Source of the DNA: JAGWBJ01 sp964291465 | Lineage (GTDB): Bacteria > Chloroflexota > Dehalococcoidia > Lucifugimonadales > JAGWBF01 | Direction: 5' to 3' | NCBI GenBank assembly: GCA_964291465.2 | Contig: OZ219937.1 | Coordinates: forward strand, 124,001-188,000 | DNA length: 64,000 nucleotides | Shown: piece by piece, positions 18,192 to 26,215 of the stretch | Layout: every line of letters begins with the position of its first letter | Numbering within the stretch: position 1 is the stretch's first letter | The notes under the pieces: model-generated | The model's database searches: none | Seen by the model: the letters and a program-made list of their open reading frames with translations, nothing else | Told to the model about the DNA's origin: nothing | Made by a program: the position numbers and the translations under genes

Positions 18192-19145
18192 ATGACACAG
18201 CCAGACGACCTTAGCTTCGGCACGGCCATCCCCGACGACTTCGGCGCCATCGCCCAGTTTGCCGCAGAGGCCGAGGGCCTGGGATTCGACCGGCTGAGCA
18301 TGGGCGAGCACATCATGGACGGAGACCCGCCCAGGCCCACGGTGCTCAGCATCACGGCGATGGCCGCGGCGGCGGGAGCCACCCGCAGCATCCGGCTTCT
18401 CACCGGCATCGTGCTGATCCCCCTCTACCCGCCGGTCCTGCTTGCCAAGCTGGTCGCCAGTTTGGACGTCATCAGCGGGGGGCGCCTGGACTTCGGCATC
18501 GGCATCGGGGGGCAGCGCAACACCCGGGTGGAGTTCGACGCCATCGGGGTGCCGGTGGAGGAGCGGGGCCGCCGGGCCAACGAGATGCTGGAGCTTCTAC
18601 CGCGCCTCTGGACCGAGGACAGGGTGTCCTTCGAGGGCCGGTACTACCGGTGCGAGGGAGTGACCCTGCGCCCCCGGCCCGTCCAGCAGCCCTACCCGCC
18701 TGTGTGGGTGGCGGGCAGAGAGGACGCGGCCATGGACCGCGCCGTCCGGCAGGGACATGGATGGTACCCGTACCTGTACACGGTGCGCCGCCTGCGGGCC
18801 AGCGTAGACAAGATATCTAAACGGGCCGCCGAGGCGCGGCGGGACATGAACGGCTTCCACTGGGGACTGCTGCAGCCCACCTGCATCGCGGACACCAAGG
18901 AGGAGGCGCTGGCCATGGCCGCCGCCTCCATCGGACGGAGATACGCTACTCCCAGCCGGAGCGCCGAGGACATAGCCCAGGCCCTGTGCATCACGGGGAC
19001 CTCACGGGACTGCATCAGGGAGGTGGAGAAACGCATAGAGGCCGGTGCACGGGACATCGTGTTCTCGTGGATCGCCCCAGAGCCCGGGGATGCCTGGCGT
19101 CAGATGAAACAGGCCGCGGAGGAGGTCCTGCCCCACTTCCGCTAG
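18192..19145 (+). CDS. LLM class flavin/F420-dependent oxidoreductase
   Basis: A 317-residue TIM-barrel protein of the luciferase-like monooxygenase superfamily, of the F420-dependent type. Family marks are FGAIAQFAAEAEGLGFDRLSMGEH, RLLTGIVLIPLYPP, LDVISGGRLDFGIGIGG and a C-terminal GARDIVFSW. Such enzymes use reduced F420 or FMN for hydride transfer or monooxygenation of varied organic substrates. ATG 18192 is chosen over GTG 18183 because GGAAGG lies at better spacing. It stands alone on the plus strand, with acyl-CoA-type genes nearby on the opposite strand. Substrate unknown. Confidence 0.87.
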   Translation: MTQPDDLSFGTAIPDDFGAIAQFAAEAEGLGFDRLSMGEHIMDGDPPRPTVLSITAMAAAAGATRSIRLLTGIVLIPLYPPVLLAKLVASLDVISGGRLDFGIGIGGQRNTRVEFDAIGVPVEERGRRANEMLELLPRLWTEDRVSFEGRYYRCEGVTLRPRPVQQPYPPVWVAGREDAAMDRAVRQGHGWYPYLYTVRRLRASVDKISKRAAEARRDMNGFHWGLLQPTCIADTKEEALAMAAASIGRRYATPSRSAEDIAQALCITGTSRDCIREVEKRIEAGARDIVFSWIAPEPGDAWRQMKQAAEEVLPHFR

Positions 19146-19161
19146 GCCGTCGATAGCGGGC

Positions 19162-19932
19162 CTAGCGTCCCCGGCGGCTGATGAACTCCTTGAAGGCGTC
19201 CTCGACGCCCACGTGGCTAACGCGGGTGTTCATGTAGTCGATCTCCCGCTCCCACATCTCCCGCCAGGGCAGGCCGATATCCTCCACTAGTAGCTGCTTG
19301 ACTCCCTGGACGGAGTCCGGGTGGTTCTCGGCGATGGTGGCAGCGATCTCCATCGCCTTCTCCATCACCCGGTCCGGCTCCACTAAGTGGTTCAGCAGTC
19401 CGATGCGGTAGGCTTCGTCGGCCTCCACGACGCGGCCGGTAAACAGCAGCTCCTTGGCCAAGGGCCAGCCGACCTGCTGGGGCAGGGTCCAGGTGCAGTT
19501 GAGACGGCCGTAGGCCGCCGCCAGGAAGCGGAAGCGGGACCGCTCGCACCCCACGCGTATGTCCAGGGACGACGCCAGGACGCTGCCGCCCCCGTAGGAG
19601 AGGCCGTTGAGGGCGCCGATGGTGGGCTTGCGGCACGCGGCCAGGTGCCAGGCGTACTGGGAGCGGACCGACCTGCGCCGCTGGTCCTCCTCGGGGGACA
19701 GCTCATTGGCGTCGCGCCTCTGCTCGTGAATGTCCCCTCCTGCGCTGAAGGCCCGGTCCCCCGAGCCCGTGAGGACCACGGCCCTCACGTCGTCATCCTC
19801 CTCGGCGTCAGTGACGGCAGCGTCCAGCTCGGTGACGAGCTGAAAGTTCATGGCGTTGAGGACGTCGGGCCGGTCCAGGGTCAGCACCGCGACCCCGGCC
19901 TCCTTCTTCACGATGATGGTCTCAAGCTCCAT
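19162..19932 (-). CDS. Enoyl-CoA hydratase/isomerase (crotonase) family protein
   Basis: A 256-residue crotonase-fold protein. LTLDRPDVLNAMNFQL, the oxyanion-hole segment AFSAGGDIHEQ and PTIGALNGLSYGGGSVLA are clear. The next block, where hydratases carry a Pro-Glu catalytic segment, reads RFLAAAYGRLNCTWTLPQQ and is shorter than usual, so the hydration glutamate seems absent. Crotonase members without it may be isomerases, hydrolases or ring-opening enzymes. ATG 19932 is preferred to the longer open frame because it directly starts the fold. It lies downstream of the WTDGLPVVPPT protein and may share its transcript. Confidence 0.85.
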   Translation of the reverse strand: MELETIIVKKEAGVAVLTLDRPDVLNAMNFQLVTELDAAVTDAEEDDDVRAVVLTGSGDRAFSAGGDIHEQRRDANELSPEEDQRRRSVRSQYAWHLAACRKPTIGALNGLSYGGGSVLASSLDIRVGCERSRFRFLAAAYGRLNCTWTLPQQVGWPLAKELLFTGRVVEADEAYRIGLLNHLVEPDRVMEKAMEIAATIAENHPDSVQGVKQLLVEDIGLPWREMWEREIDYMNTRVSHVGVEDAFKEFISRRGR

Positions 19933-20026
19933 GGCACCCCCAATGGCTAGCTCCATAAGGATTGCATCCACCGTTTGCTGGACAGGGTCTCCCGGCGTTT
20001 GGTACGGGGCGGCTGGGCGGGGAGCT

Positions 20027-21085
20027 CTAGGGCATCCGGCTGGTATCGATCTCCCGGATAACGGAACGGGAGCCTACACCCTTGCCCCACCGGGGTATCA
20101 GGGACGACCAGGGCCCGCCGTCGCCGCCGCCGGCCAGGAGTACGACCGACTCGGGGGACAGGCAGGCCGGCAAGACGTCATCCTCGTGCCCGGCCGCCGG
20201 CGCCTCGGCCTTGCTGGCCGCGGCCCACTCCGCGGCCGTGCGGCGGGCCTTCTCGAAGATGAACTCCCGGGCCCGGGCCTTGTCCCACCCCGCCCGCTTG
20301 ATGATGCCACCGTGTTCCTGGCCGACCACCAGGGGTATCTCGCCGTGTCCCCTGCCGATGCCCACCAGCGTGTCCGCCGCGGCGGAGAGTATCTTCTCGG
20401 GCGTGCCGGCGCCCACCAGATCAATCTGACAGGGCGCCAGGGACGCCATCACGGTCACGGTGCTGGCCTCCGGGTCGAACCCACGCTCCACGTGAAACGG
20501 CTCCCAGGGGCTGTTCTCCTCGTCTTCGGCGATGCAGTAGCTGTACTTCCCCGGGTGGCCCAGGGTCGAACGGTCCAGCACCCCGGGGTGGTTCTCCAGC
20601 ACGTTGATGAGGATGAGGCGTATCGCCCTGCCCACGGTGGCGTTGGCCCGGCGGTCGGGCCCGGGGCCAAACAGGTTGTGCCCGCTGGCGAACCCCAACC
20701 GGTGACGCACCGGGCCGTTGACGAGCAGCAGCGGGGCGGACCCGCCCGTGCTGGCGGAGCTCCCATGAAGGTTGAACTCGGGCTGAACCATGCACTCCAG
20801 CGCCGCCATGATCACCGGCACGTACTCGGGCCTGCACCCGGCCATGACCGCGCCTATGGCCGCCTTCTCGGCACTGATCACCCGGCCTCGCACGGGCTCC
20901 ACCCCTATCACGTCCGAGGGGTGTCTGCCGGCCACCTCCAGAAACCGCAGCACCTTCTCCTCGGTGGGAGGGACCACTGGGAGGCCGTCGGTCCAGCCCT
21001 GCTGGTAGCAGTACTCCACGGCGTCGTCGAGGGTCCCCGTGACCTCCATCCCCTTGGACGTTAGAGTATCGGGCGCAAGGCTCAT
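20027..21085 (-). CDS. Uncharacterized protein with WTDGLPVVPPT motif
   Basis: A 352-residue cytoplasmic protein with no signal peptide or membrane segment. Residues about 30-41 read GWTDGLPVVPPT, a motif I associate with uncharacterized proteins often found beside UGSC-type (seleno)proteins; I cannot name the function. Other conserved-looking blocks are AAIGAVMAGCRPEYVPVI, FNLHGSSASTGGSAPLLLVNGP and LAPCQIDLVGAG, suggesting a ligand pocket. The C-terminal 60 residues look divergent. It precedes the crotonase gene on the minus strand and lies near an F420-type oxidoreductase, which hints at catabolism of an organic substrate. Confidence 0.6.
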   Translation of the reverse strand: MSLAPDTLTSKGMEVTGTLDDAVEYCYQQGWTDGLPVVPPTEEKVLRFLEVAGRHPSDVIGVEPVRGRVISAEKAAIGAVMAGCRPEYVPVIMAALECMVQPEFNLHGSSASTGGSAPLLLVNGPVRHRLGFASGHNLFGPGPDRRANATVGRAIRLILINVLENHPGVLDRSTLGHPGKYSYCIAEDEENSPWEPFHVERGFDPEASTVTVMASLAPCQIDLVGAGTPEKILSAAADTLVGIGRGHGEIPLVVGQEHGGIIKRAGWDKARAREFIFEKARRTAAEWAAASKAEAPAAGHEDDVLPACLSPESVVLLAGGGDGGPWSSLIPRWGKGVGSRSVIREIDTSRMP

Positions 21086-21280
21086 GGTCCAATCACTCCG
21101 CCATCAAAGAAGTCCGCCGCGCAACGCCGACCGGGTCCCTGCCACACCTTGCCGGTATCCTCCCAGCGTGCCGGTATCGGCCGACGTAGCGCTATGGGCC
21201 GCGCATGCTGGCGTAGGCAGCCGGGCGGCCGTTGCCACGCAATTATGTTGCCCGGCGTCGGTTGGTGTCAAGGCGATGCT

Positions 21281-21347
21281 CCGGCCCTGTCCTTCCGGCC
21301 CTGTCCTTCCGGCCCTGTCCTTCCGGCCCTGTCCTTCCGGCCCTGTG
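21281..21347 (+). repeat. 14-bp tandem repeat, about 4.7 copies
   Basis: Four perfect copies of CCGGCCCTGTCCTT (21281-21336) and a partial fifth. The array ends about 70 bases before the first of two strong promoters. The perfect identity of copies suggests recent expansion. Confidence 0.9.
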
Positions 21348-21416
21348 CCAAGGAGGACGACGTTTTCAATAATGATTATGAGGAAGGCATATGGTGGTGG
21401 TGGAAACGTTTAGCAG

Positions 21417-21445
21417 TTGACAGGGGGTATGGTGGTGGGTAGAAT
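21417..21445 (+). promoter_or_regulatory. First tandem promoter of the DUF1800 operon
   Basis: Consensus TTGACA (21417-21422), exactly 17 bases, then TAGAAT (21440-21445). This is one of the best housekeeping-type promoters in the window. Confidence 0.75.
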
Positions 21446-21473
21446 TGGGGTCGTTGGGGGGTGTGGGTTCGGA

Positions 21474-21502
21474 TTGACAGGGGTGAGGCCGGGTAATAGA
21501 AT
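21474..21502 (+). promoter_or_regulatory. Second tandem promoter of the DUF1800 operon
   Basis: TTGACA (21474-21479), exactly 17 bases, then TAGAAT (21497-21502): the same boxes and spacing as the promoter 57 bases upstream. The predicted start near 21509 lies about 67 bases before the ATG, which has AGGAGGA upstream. Confidence 0.75.
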
Positions 21503-21575
21503 TGACCTGCCTCGTTTGTGGGTGGAGGTGCGCGTGGTGAGCGAGGAGCGGAGAATAGAGTAGGAGGACGGCGCG

Positions 21576-22985
21576 ATGGCAGACAGGGACATAGCCCTGA
21601 TGGCGCATCTGATGAGGCGGGCGGGGTTCGGAGCCAGCCGGGACGAGCTGGAGGAGCGTGTGGCCCGTGGGTACGAGGAGACGGTGGAGGAGCTGGTGGA
21701 CCCGGACCGGTTCGGGATACCGAAGGTGGACACGGACGTGCTGCTGAGGTACTACCCGAGCCTGGAGATACCTGGGGCGCCGCCCAACGGGCGTTCCGAG
21801 TGGATCTACCACATGATCAACACCAAGAGGCCGTTGGAAGAGAAGATGGCGCTGTTCTGGCACCAGGTGCTGGCGACGGGGAACTCGAAGATAGACAACC
21901 CCAACGAGATGACGGCGCAGATCAAGATGTTCCGTGAGAAGGGGATGGGGAGCTACCGGGACCTGCTGGTCGAGGTGGCGAAGAGTCCGGCGATGATCTA
22001 CTGGCTGGACAACAACGAGAACCACAAGGACGAGCCCAACGAGAACTGGGGCCGGGAGCTGCTGGAGCTCTTCTCCATGGGAGTTGGGAACTACACGGAG
22101 CAGGACGTATTCGAGGCGTCGAGGGCGTTCACGGGGTGGACCATCTCCCAGAGGATACCGAGGCTGCCGTTGGCGCGGTTCTGGTGGAGCTTCGAGTACC
22201 ACGAGGAGGACCACGACGACAGCGAGAAGGTGTTCCTGGGGCACCGAGGGAACTTCAACGGGGACGACATCATAGACATCGTGGTGAGGCAGCCGGCGAC
22301 GGCGCGGTTCGTGGCGCGGCACCTGTACAACTTCTTCGTAGCGGACGAGCCGCAGGTGCCAGCGTGGCAGATCAACCCGCCGTTGGACCCGGCGGCGGTG
22401 AACATCATAGGGGACGCGTTCATCAGCTCGGGGTACGACATGAGGTCGACGCTGAGGGTGATGTTCAACTCGGACTTTTTCAAGGCGGAGTCCATCCGGT
22501 GGCAGAAGGTGAAGAGTCCCGCGGAGGTGGTGGCGGGGATAATGAGGCTGGTGGGTGACTTCCAGTTCCCGCGGCCGGGGTTGCAGGCGATAGGTGAGGA
22601 GCCGGGGTACCAGGGGCAGGAGATCATGAACCCGCCCAGCGTGGAGGGTTGGCACACGGGCGCGGAGTGGATAGACAGCGGGTCGCTGGTGAGGCGGATC
22701 AACTTCGCGGCGGACCGACTGTCGAACCTGGAGATGCCCGGTGTGCGTGCCATGGTGATGAGGGTGAAGGAGCAGGGGGAGCTGGGGCCCGAGGAGCTGG
22801 TGGAGAGTGCGCTGGACATCATCGGGCCTTTGGAGGTGAGCGGGCAGACGCGTGAGGAGCTGGTGACGATGGCGAAGCAGGGAGGCAAGCTGGACTGGGG
22901 CAGCGAGGGAGCGGCCCAGTCGGAGCAGAGGGTGGCGGACATGCTGGCGCTGATAGCGGCGTCGCGGGAGTACCAGTTCGAGTAG
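21576..22985 (+). CDS. DUF1800 family protein
   Basis: A 469-residue protein of the DUF1800 family, whose biochemical role is not established. Typical blocks are AHLMRRAGFGASRDEL at the N-terminus, EEKMALFWHQVLATG, NENWGRELLELFSMGVGNYT (about residues 151-170), FTGWTIS and PSVEGWHTGAEWI. Unlike many relatives it starts at the domain and has no signal peptide. It is the first gene of a cluster with a DUF1501 protein, the near-universal partner of DUF1800. Two strong promoters suggest abundant expression. Third codon positions favour G (GCG, CCG, GGG) more than in neighbouring genes. Confidence 0.9.
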   Translation: MADRDIALMAHLMRRAGFGASRDELEERVARGYEETVEELVDPDRFGIPKVDTDVLLRYYPSLEIPGAPPNGRSEWIYHMINTKRPLEEKMALFWHQVLATGNSKIDNPNEMTAQIKMFREKGMGSYRDLLVEVAKSPAMIYWLDNNENHKDEPNENWGRELLELFSMGVGNYTEQDVFEASRAFTGWTISQRIPRLPLARFWWSFEYHEEDHDDSEKVFLGHRGNFNGDDIIDIVVRQPATARFVARHLYNFFVADEPQVPAWQINPPLDPAAVNIIGDAFISSGYDMRSTLRVMFNSDFFKAESIRWQKVKSPAEVVAGIMRLVGDFQFPRPGLQAIGEEPGYQGQEIMNPPSVEGWHTGAEWIDSGSLVRRINFAADRLSNLEMPGVRAMVMRVKEQGELGPEELVESALDIIGPLEVSGQTREELVTMAKQGGKLDWGSEGAAQSEQRVADMLALIAASREYQFE

Positions 22986-23043
22986 ATACCGGGGAGCAGG
23001 CCAAGGGGCCAAGAAAGGTACAAGGAGAAAAGGAGGAGAGTAG

Positions 23044-24171
23044 ATGGCAAAGAAGGATCCGGTCCTGGTGATACTGCAGCTGACGGGTGGCAACGACTAC
23101 TTCAACAGCACGATCCCGTACAACGACCCGTTGTACAAGGACAACCGTCCTGCGGTGGGCATCAAGGACGAAGAGATGATCGTGGTGGACGACGAGATCG
23201 CCTTCCACCCGAGCATGGCTGCGCTGAAGGACATGTGGGACCAGGGGAAGATGGCGGTGATCCACGGGGTGGGGTACGAGAACTCGCCCCGGTCGCACTT
23301 CCGGTCCATGGACATCTGGCACACGTGCGAGCCGGACAAGGTGGGGACCGAGGGATGGCTGGGACGTGCCACGCGGGACCTGGACCCGAACAAGGAGAAC
23401 GTGCTGACGGCGGTGAACTTCGGCAACGGGCTGCCCCGTGCGCTGGCCCTGCCGGGCGTGTCGGTGGCGTCGGTATCGGACCTGTCGACCTACGGGATAC
23501 TGACGGGTCTGGAGGCGGACCAGAGGGCCGCGGCGCTGGAGAGGTTCGGACGGATGTACGCTCCGGCGGTGGGCACTGGGTTCGTGATGGACTACCTGAG
23601 CCAGACGGGGTTGGACGCGCTGAAGGGTGCGGACATCCTGAGGACGGCGCCGGACAAGTACACGTCTTCGGTGGAGTACGCTGCCAGCCCGATAGCCCGG
23701 AAGATGAGGGACATAGCGCAGGTGCACCTGGCGGGGTTCGGGACGCGGGTGTTCTACACCCAGCACTCCAGCTTCGACACCCACGCCAGCCAGCTGGGGA
23801 TGCACTCCCAGTTGCTGAAGGAAGTGTCCGAGTCGGTGTCGGACTTCTACCAGGACCTGGCCGAGCACGACGCGGCCGACAACGTGGTGGTGCTCCTGTT
23901 CTCGGAGTTCGGGCGCAGGGTGCACGACAACGGGTCGGGTACGGACCACGGTGCGGCGGGGGCCTGCTTCGCCATAGGTGACCCGGTGGTGGCCGGGTAC
24001 CACGGCGAGTATCCCAGCCGGAAGGCCGAGGACCTGCAGTTCGGCGACCTGGTGCCCAACCACGACTTCCGGGGTGTGTACTCCACGCTGCTGGAGGACT
24101 GGCTGGGGCTGGACGCCAACCCGATAGTGGGCGGCTCCTTCGAGAAGCTGAGCTTCATCAAGAAGGGATAG
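23044..24171 (+). CDS. DUF1501 family protein
   Basis: A 375-residue protein of the DUF1501 family, related to the alkaline phosphatase/sulfatase superfamily by fold. LVILQLTGGNDYFNSTIPY at the N-terminus, HGVGYENSPRSHFRSMDIWH, FDTHASQLGMHSQLL and LFSEFGRRVHDNGSGTDHGAA (read in parts) are the family blocks. Most relatives carry a Tat signal peptide; this one begins MAKKDPVLVILQLTGG, directly at the first strand, so it has no visible export signal. A GGAGGAG ribosome site precedes the ATG. It partners the DUF1800 gene 58 bases upstream and shares its G-rich codon choice. Confidence 0.9.
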   Translation: MAKKDPVLVILQLTGGNDYFNSTIPYNDPLYKDNRPAVGIKDEEMIVVDDEIAFHPSMAALKDMWDQGKMAVIHGVGYENSPRSHFRSMDIWHTCEPDKVGTEGWLGRATRDLDPNKENVLTAVNFGNGLPRALALPGVSVASVSDLSTYGILTGLEADQRAAALERFGRMYAPAVGTGFVMDYLSQTGLDALKGADILRTAPDKYTSSVEYAASPIARKMRDIAQVHLAGFGTRVFYTQHSSFDTHASQLGMHSQLLKEVSESVSDFYQDLAEHDAADNVVVLLFSEFGRRVHDNGSGTDHGAAGACFAIGDPVVAGYHGEYPSRKAEDLQFGDLVPNHDFRGVYSTLLEDWLGLDANPIVGGSFEKLSFIKKG

Positions 24172-24215
24172 CCCTTCCGCCGGGAAGGCTCCCGCCGGTA
24201 CGACCGGCAATAGGA

Positions 24216-24250
24216 GGGGGGAATCGGGGCAACGTTCCCCGGTTCCCCCC
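24216..24250 (+). terminator. Long GC-rich hairpin between DUF1501 and NHL genes
   Basis: GGGGGGAATCGGGG (24216-24229), loop CAACGTT, CCCCGGTTCCCCCC (24237-24250): a 14-bp stem with a single T-G wobble. There is no U-tract after it, so it may be a processing or attenuation structure more than a classic terminator. It would let the first two genes be expressed above the third. Confidence 0.55.
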
Positions 24251-24308
24251 CAACTTGTCGGCCCCATCGCCGGCCCCCGGATCCCAAGCACGCAAGGGGG
24301 TAGCAGCC

Positions 24309-25313
24309 ATGCTAACCAGGTACATATCCGGCCGTATCTACAACTACGACTACTGTGTCGGACGAAACGCCTTTGCCGGCGCAGGCTTCGCCCAGCCCGC
24401 CGACTTCGCCCTTGGCTCCGGCAGGTCCATATACGTGATCAACAAGGGCAACGAATTCAACGCCGGGCACGGGCTGACCAAGTGCACCATCGACAGCGAG
24501 TTCATCTGGGAGGACCGGGGCCCGGGCTTCGCCAGGGGCAACTCCCCCTGGCCCTCCTCGGTGGCGGTGGACAGCGGGGAGAACGTCTACGTCTCCGACG
24601 ACTACACCAGCCACATCGATATATACGACAAGGAAGGCAACTACACCGGCCAGTGGGGTGAGAAGGGCTCGGCCCCCGGCCAGCTCAACGGCCCCTCGGG
24701 CCTGGACTTCGACGCGAACGACAACCTGTACGTGGTGGACGGCCTGAACAACCGGGTCCAGGTCTTCGGCAAGGACGGGGCATTCCAGTCCGGGTGGGGC
24801 AGCCAGGGCAGCGGCCCGGGCCAGTTCCAGATGCCCTGGGGCATTGCCGTGGACTCCCGGGGACAGGTCTACGTGGCCGACTGGAAGAACGACCGGGTGC
24901 AGAAGTTCACCGCCGACGGCGAGTACGTGGCCAGTATAGGCCTGGGCTCCGGAAACGGGCCCGGGGAGCTGAACCGGCCCAGCAGCGTGGCCATAGACAA
25001 GGACGGGGACGTCTACGTGGTGGACTGGGGCAACAACCGGCTGAACGTCTACACCGGGGACGGCGACTTCCTGACGAGCTTCGTGGGAGACGCCGACAAG
25101 CTGGCCAAGTGGAGCCAGGACTCGGTGGACGCCAACCCCGACTACCAGAAGGCCCGCCGCAGGGTGGACCTGTCGCCCGAGTACCTGTTCCGCCGGCCCG
25201 TGGCGGTGAACGTGGACGACGAAGGCCGCATCATGGTGCTGGAGACCAACTCCGGCAGGATGCAGATATACGTCAAGGAGCAGGACTTCGTCGACGCCCC
25301 CGTGAACCTCTAG
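24309..25313 (+). CDS. NHL-repeat beta-propeller protein
   Basis: A 334-residue protein made of NHL repeats. At least five repeats can be read through the recurring pattern GPSGLDFDANDNLYVVDGLN, MPWGIAVDSRGQVYVADWKN and RPSSVAIDKDGDVYVVDWGN, each followed by NRVQVF-like strands, giving a six-bladed propeller. The start is ATG 24309 with GGGGG upstream; the open frame before it is not conserved-looking. There is no signal peptide. It is the third gene of the DUF1800/DUF1501 cluster; as a propeller it could be a scaffold or bind ligand. Function unknown. Confidence 0.8.
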   Translation: MLTRYISGRIYNYDYCVGRNAFAGAGFAQPADFALGSGRSIYVINKGNEFNAGHGLTKCTIDSEFIWEDRGPGFARGNSPWPSSVAVDSGENVYVSDDYTSHIDIYDKEGNYTGQWGEKGSAPGQLNGPSGLDFDANDNLYVVDGLNNRVQVFGKDGAFQSGWGSQGSGPGQFQMPWGIAVDSRGQVYVADWKNDRVQKFTADGEYVASIGLGSGNGPGELNRPSSVAIDKDGDVYVVDWGNNRLNVYTGDGDFLTSFVGDADKLAKWSQDSVDANPDYQKARRRVDLSPEYLFRRPVAVNVDDEGRIMVLETNSGRMQIYVKEQDFVDAPVNL

Positions 25314-25364
25314 GCAACGCTAGCAGCTACTGGCCTCGCTGGTTGCCTAATCGTGACAGAGCAG

Positions 25365-25407
25365 CGCCGGGCATGAACGATATTCGTTCATGCCCGGCGT
25401 CCGTTTT
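25365..25407 (+). terminator. Rho-independent terminator after the NHL gene
   Basis: A 16-bp perfect stem, CGCCGGGCATGAACGA (25365-25380) and TCGTTCATGCCCGGCG (25384-25399), with a TAT loop, followed shortly by TTTT. It closes the DUF1800-DUF1501-NHL cluster and is the strongest terminator in the window. Confidence 0.8.
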
Positions 25408-25451
25408 CTGGCCGGACCCTGGGCGCGCCGTCGTCCCGGAAGGACTCGCAT

Positions 25452-26192
25452 TTGCTCTCCGCGCCTGAGCTGGCGGCGGCCCTGGGCATCGTCCTGCTGG
25501 GGTCTACGGTCATGGGCCTGGCGGGGTTTGGCATGGGAATGGTCATCGCCCCCGTGCTCCTGCTGTTCATGGAGCCCCAGACGGTGGTCATCACCGTGGT
25601 CGGCCTGTCGATCCCCACGCTGGGCCTCGTGCGACTGCAGTCGAGACGTGAGCTGGAGGGCCATGACGTAGTGCCGTTGACGGTGGGAGGGTTGGCCGGG
25701 CTGCCCCCAGCCGTGCTGCTGCTCGACTCCGCCGCTCCGGACGTGCTCAGGATAACCATCGCCGTGATCGTGCTGTGCCTGGCGGCGATCAGCATTCTAG
25801 ACATACGACGGCCGCTGCCGCGCCACCCGGTGATCGGCGGCGCCTTCGGCTTCGCGGGCTCGGTGCTGACCATGTCCCTGGGGGTGGGCATGCCGATAGT
25901 GGCGCTGTTCCTGACCAACCAGGGTCTGAGCGCCAGGGCGGTGCGGGCTTCCATGGCCGCCTACTACCTGGTGGTGGCGTCGGTGACGTTCGTCGTCTAC
26001 GGTGTCATCGGGCTGCTTCCCGTGGAGCGATTGCTGCTCCTGGCGGAGATGGCGCCGGTGGCGGTGCTGGGATTCCTGGCGGCGTCGAAGCTGGTCGACC
26101 GCACCAACGACAGAGCGCTGCGGCGCATCGTCCTGGTGGTGATAATCGCCTCCAGCGTGGCGCTGCTGGGCCGGGAGGCGGCGGGGGTCTGA
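25452..26192 (+). CDS. TSUP (TauE/SafE) family permease
   Basis: A 246-residue membrane protein with seven to eight hydrophobic helices. The first helix pair LLGSTVMGLAGFGMGMVIAP and the second-half GGAFGFAGSVLTMSLGVGMP are the duplicated TSUP signatures. Members export or import sulfite, sulfoacetate or other sulfur-containing and organic anions. The start is TTG 25452 with GGAAGGA eight bases upstream. It is monocistronic between a terminator and the convergent trxB. The substrate cannot be assigned. Confidence 0.8.
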   Translation: MLSAPELAAALGIVLLGSTVMGLAGFGMGMVIAPVLLLFMEPQTVVITVVGLSIPTLGLVRLQSRRELEGHDVVPLTVGGLAGLPPAVLLLDSAAPDVLRITIAVIVLCLAAISILDIRRPLPRHPVIGGAFGFAGSVLTMSLGVGMPIVALFLTNQGLSARAVRASMAAYYLVVASVTFVVYGVIGLLPVERLLLLAEMAPVAVLGFLAASKLVDRTNDRALRRIVLVVIIASSVALLGREAAGV

Positions 26193-26215
26193 GGGCCGGA
26201 ACCGGGCCCCTGGGG

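Larger units (their letters stand above)
21086..21575 (+). other. Promoter-rich and repeat-rich spacer upstream of the DUF1800 operon
   Basis: About 490 bases with no convincing gene. The left half holds GC-rich sequence and a 14-bp tandem repeat; the right half is less GC-rich, with many G-T tracts, and holds two matching promoters. Together with the divergent start of the minus-strand gene at 21085 this is the main control region of the following three-gene cluster. Confidence 0.7.

Noticed and set aside
18010..18409. Minus-strand frame encoding repeated GDAGSQ-like peptides
   Set aside because: The peptide repeat is simply a translation of the 18-bp tandem DNA repeat; there is no start signal or domain.
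20027..21085. Selenocysteine gene
   Set aside because: The motif family is sometimes found beside selenoproteins, but this frame has no internal TGA and no SECIS-like need.
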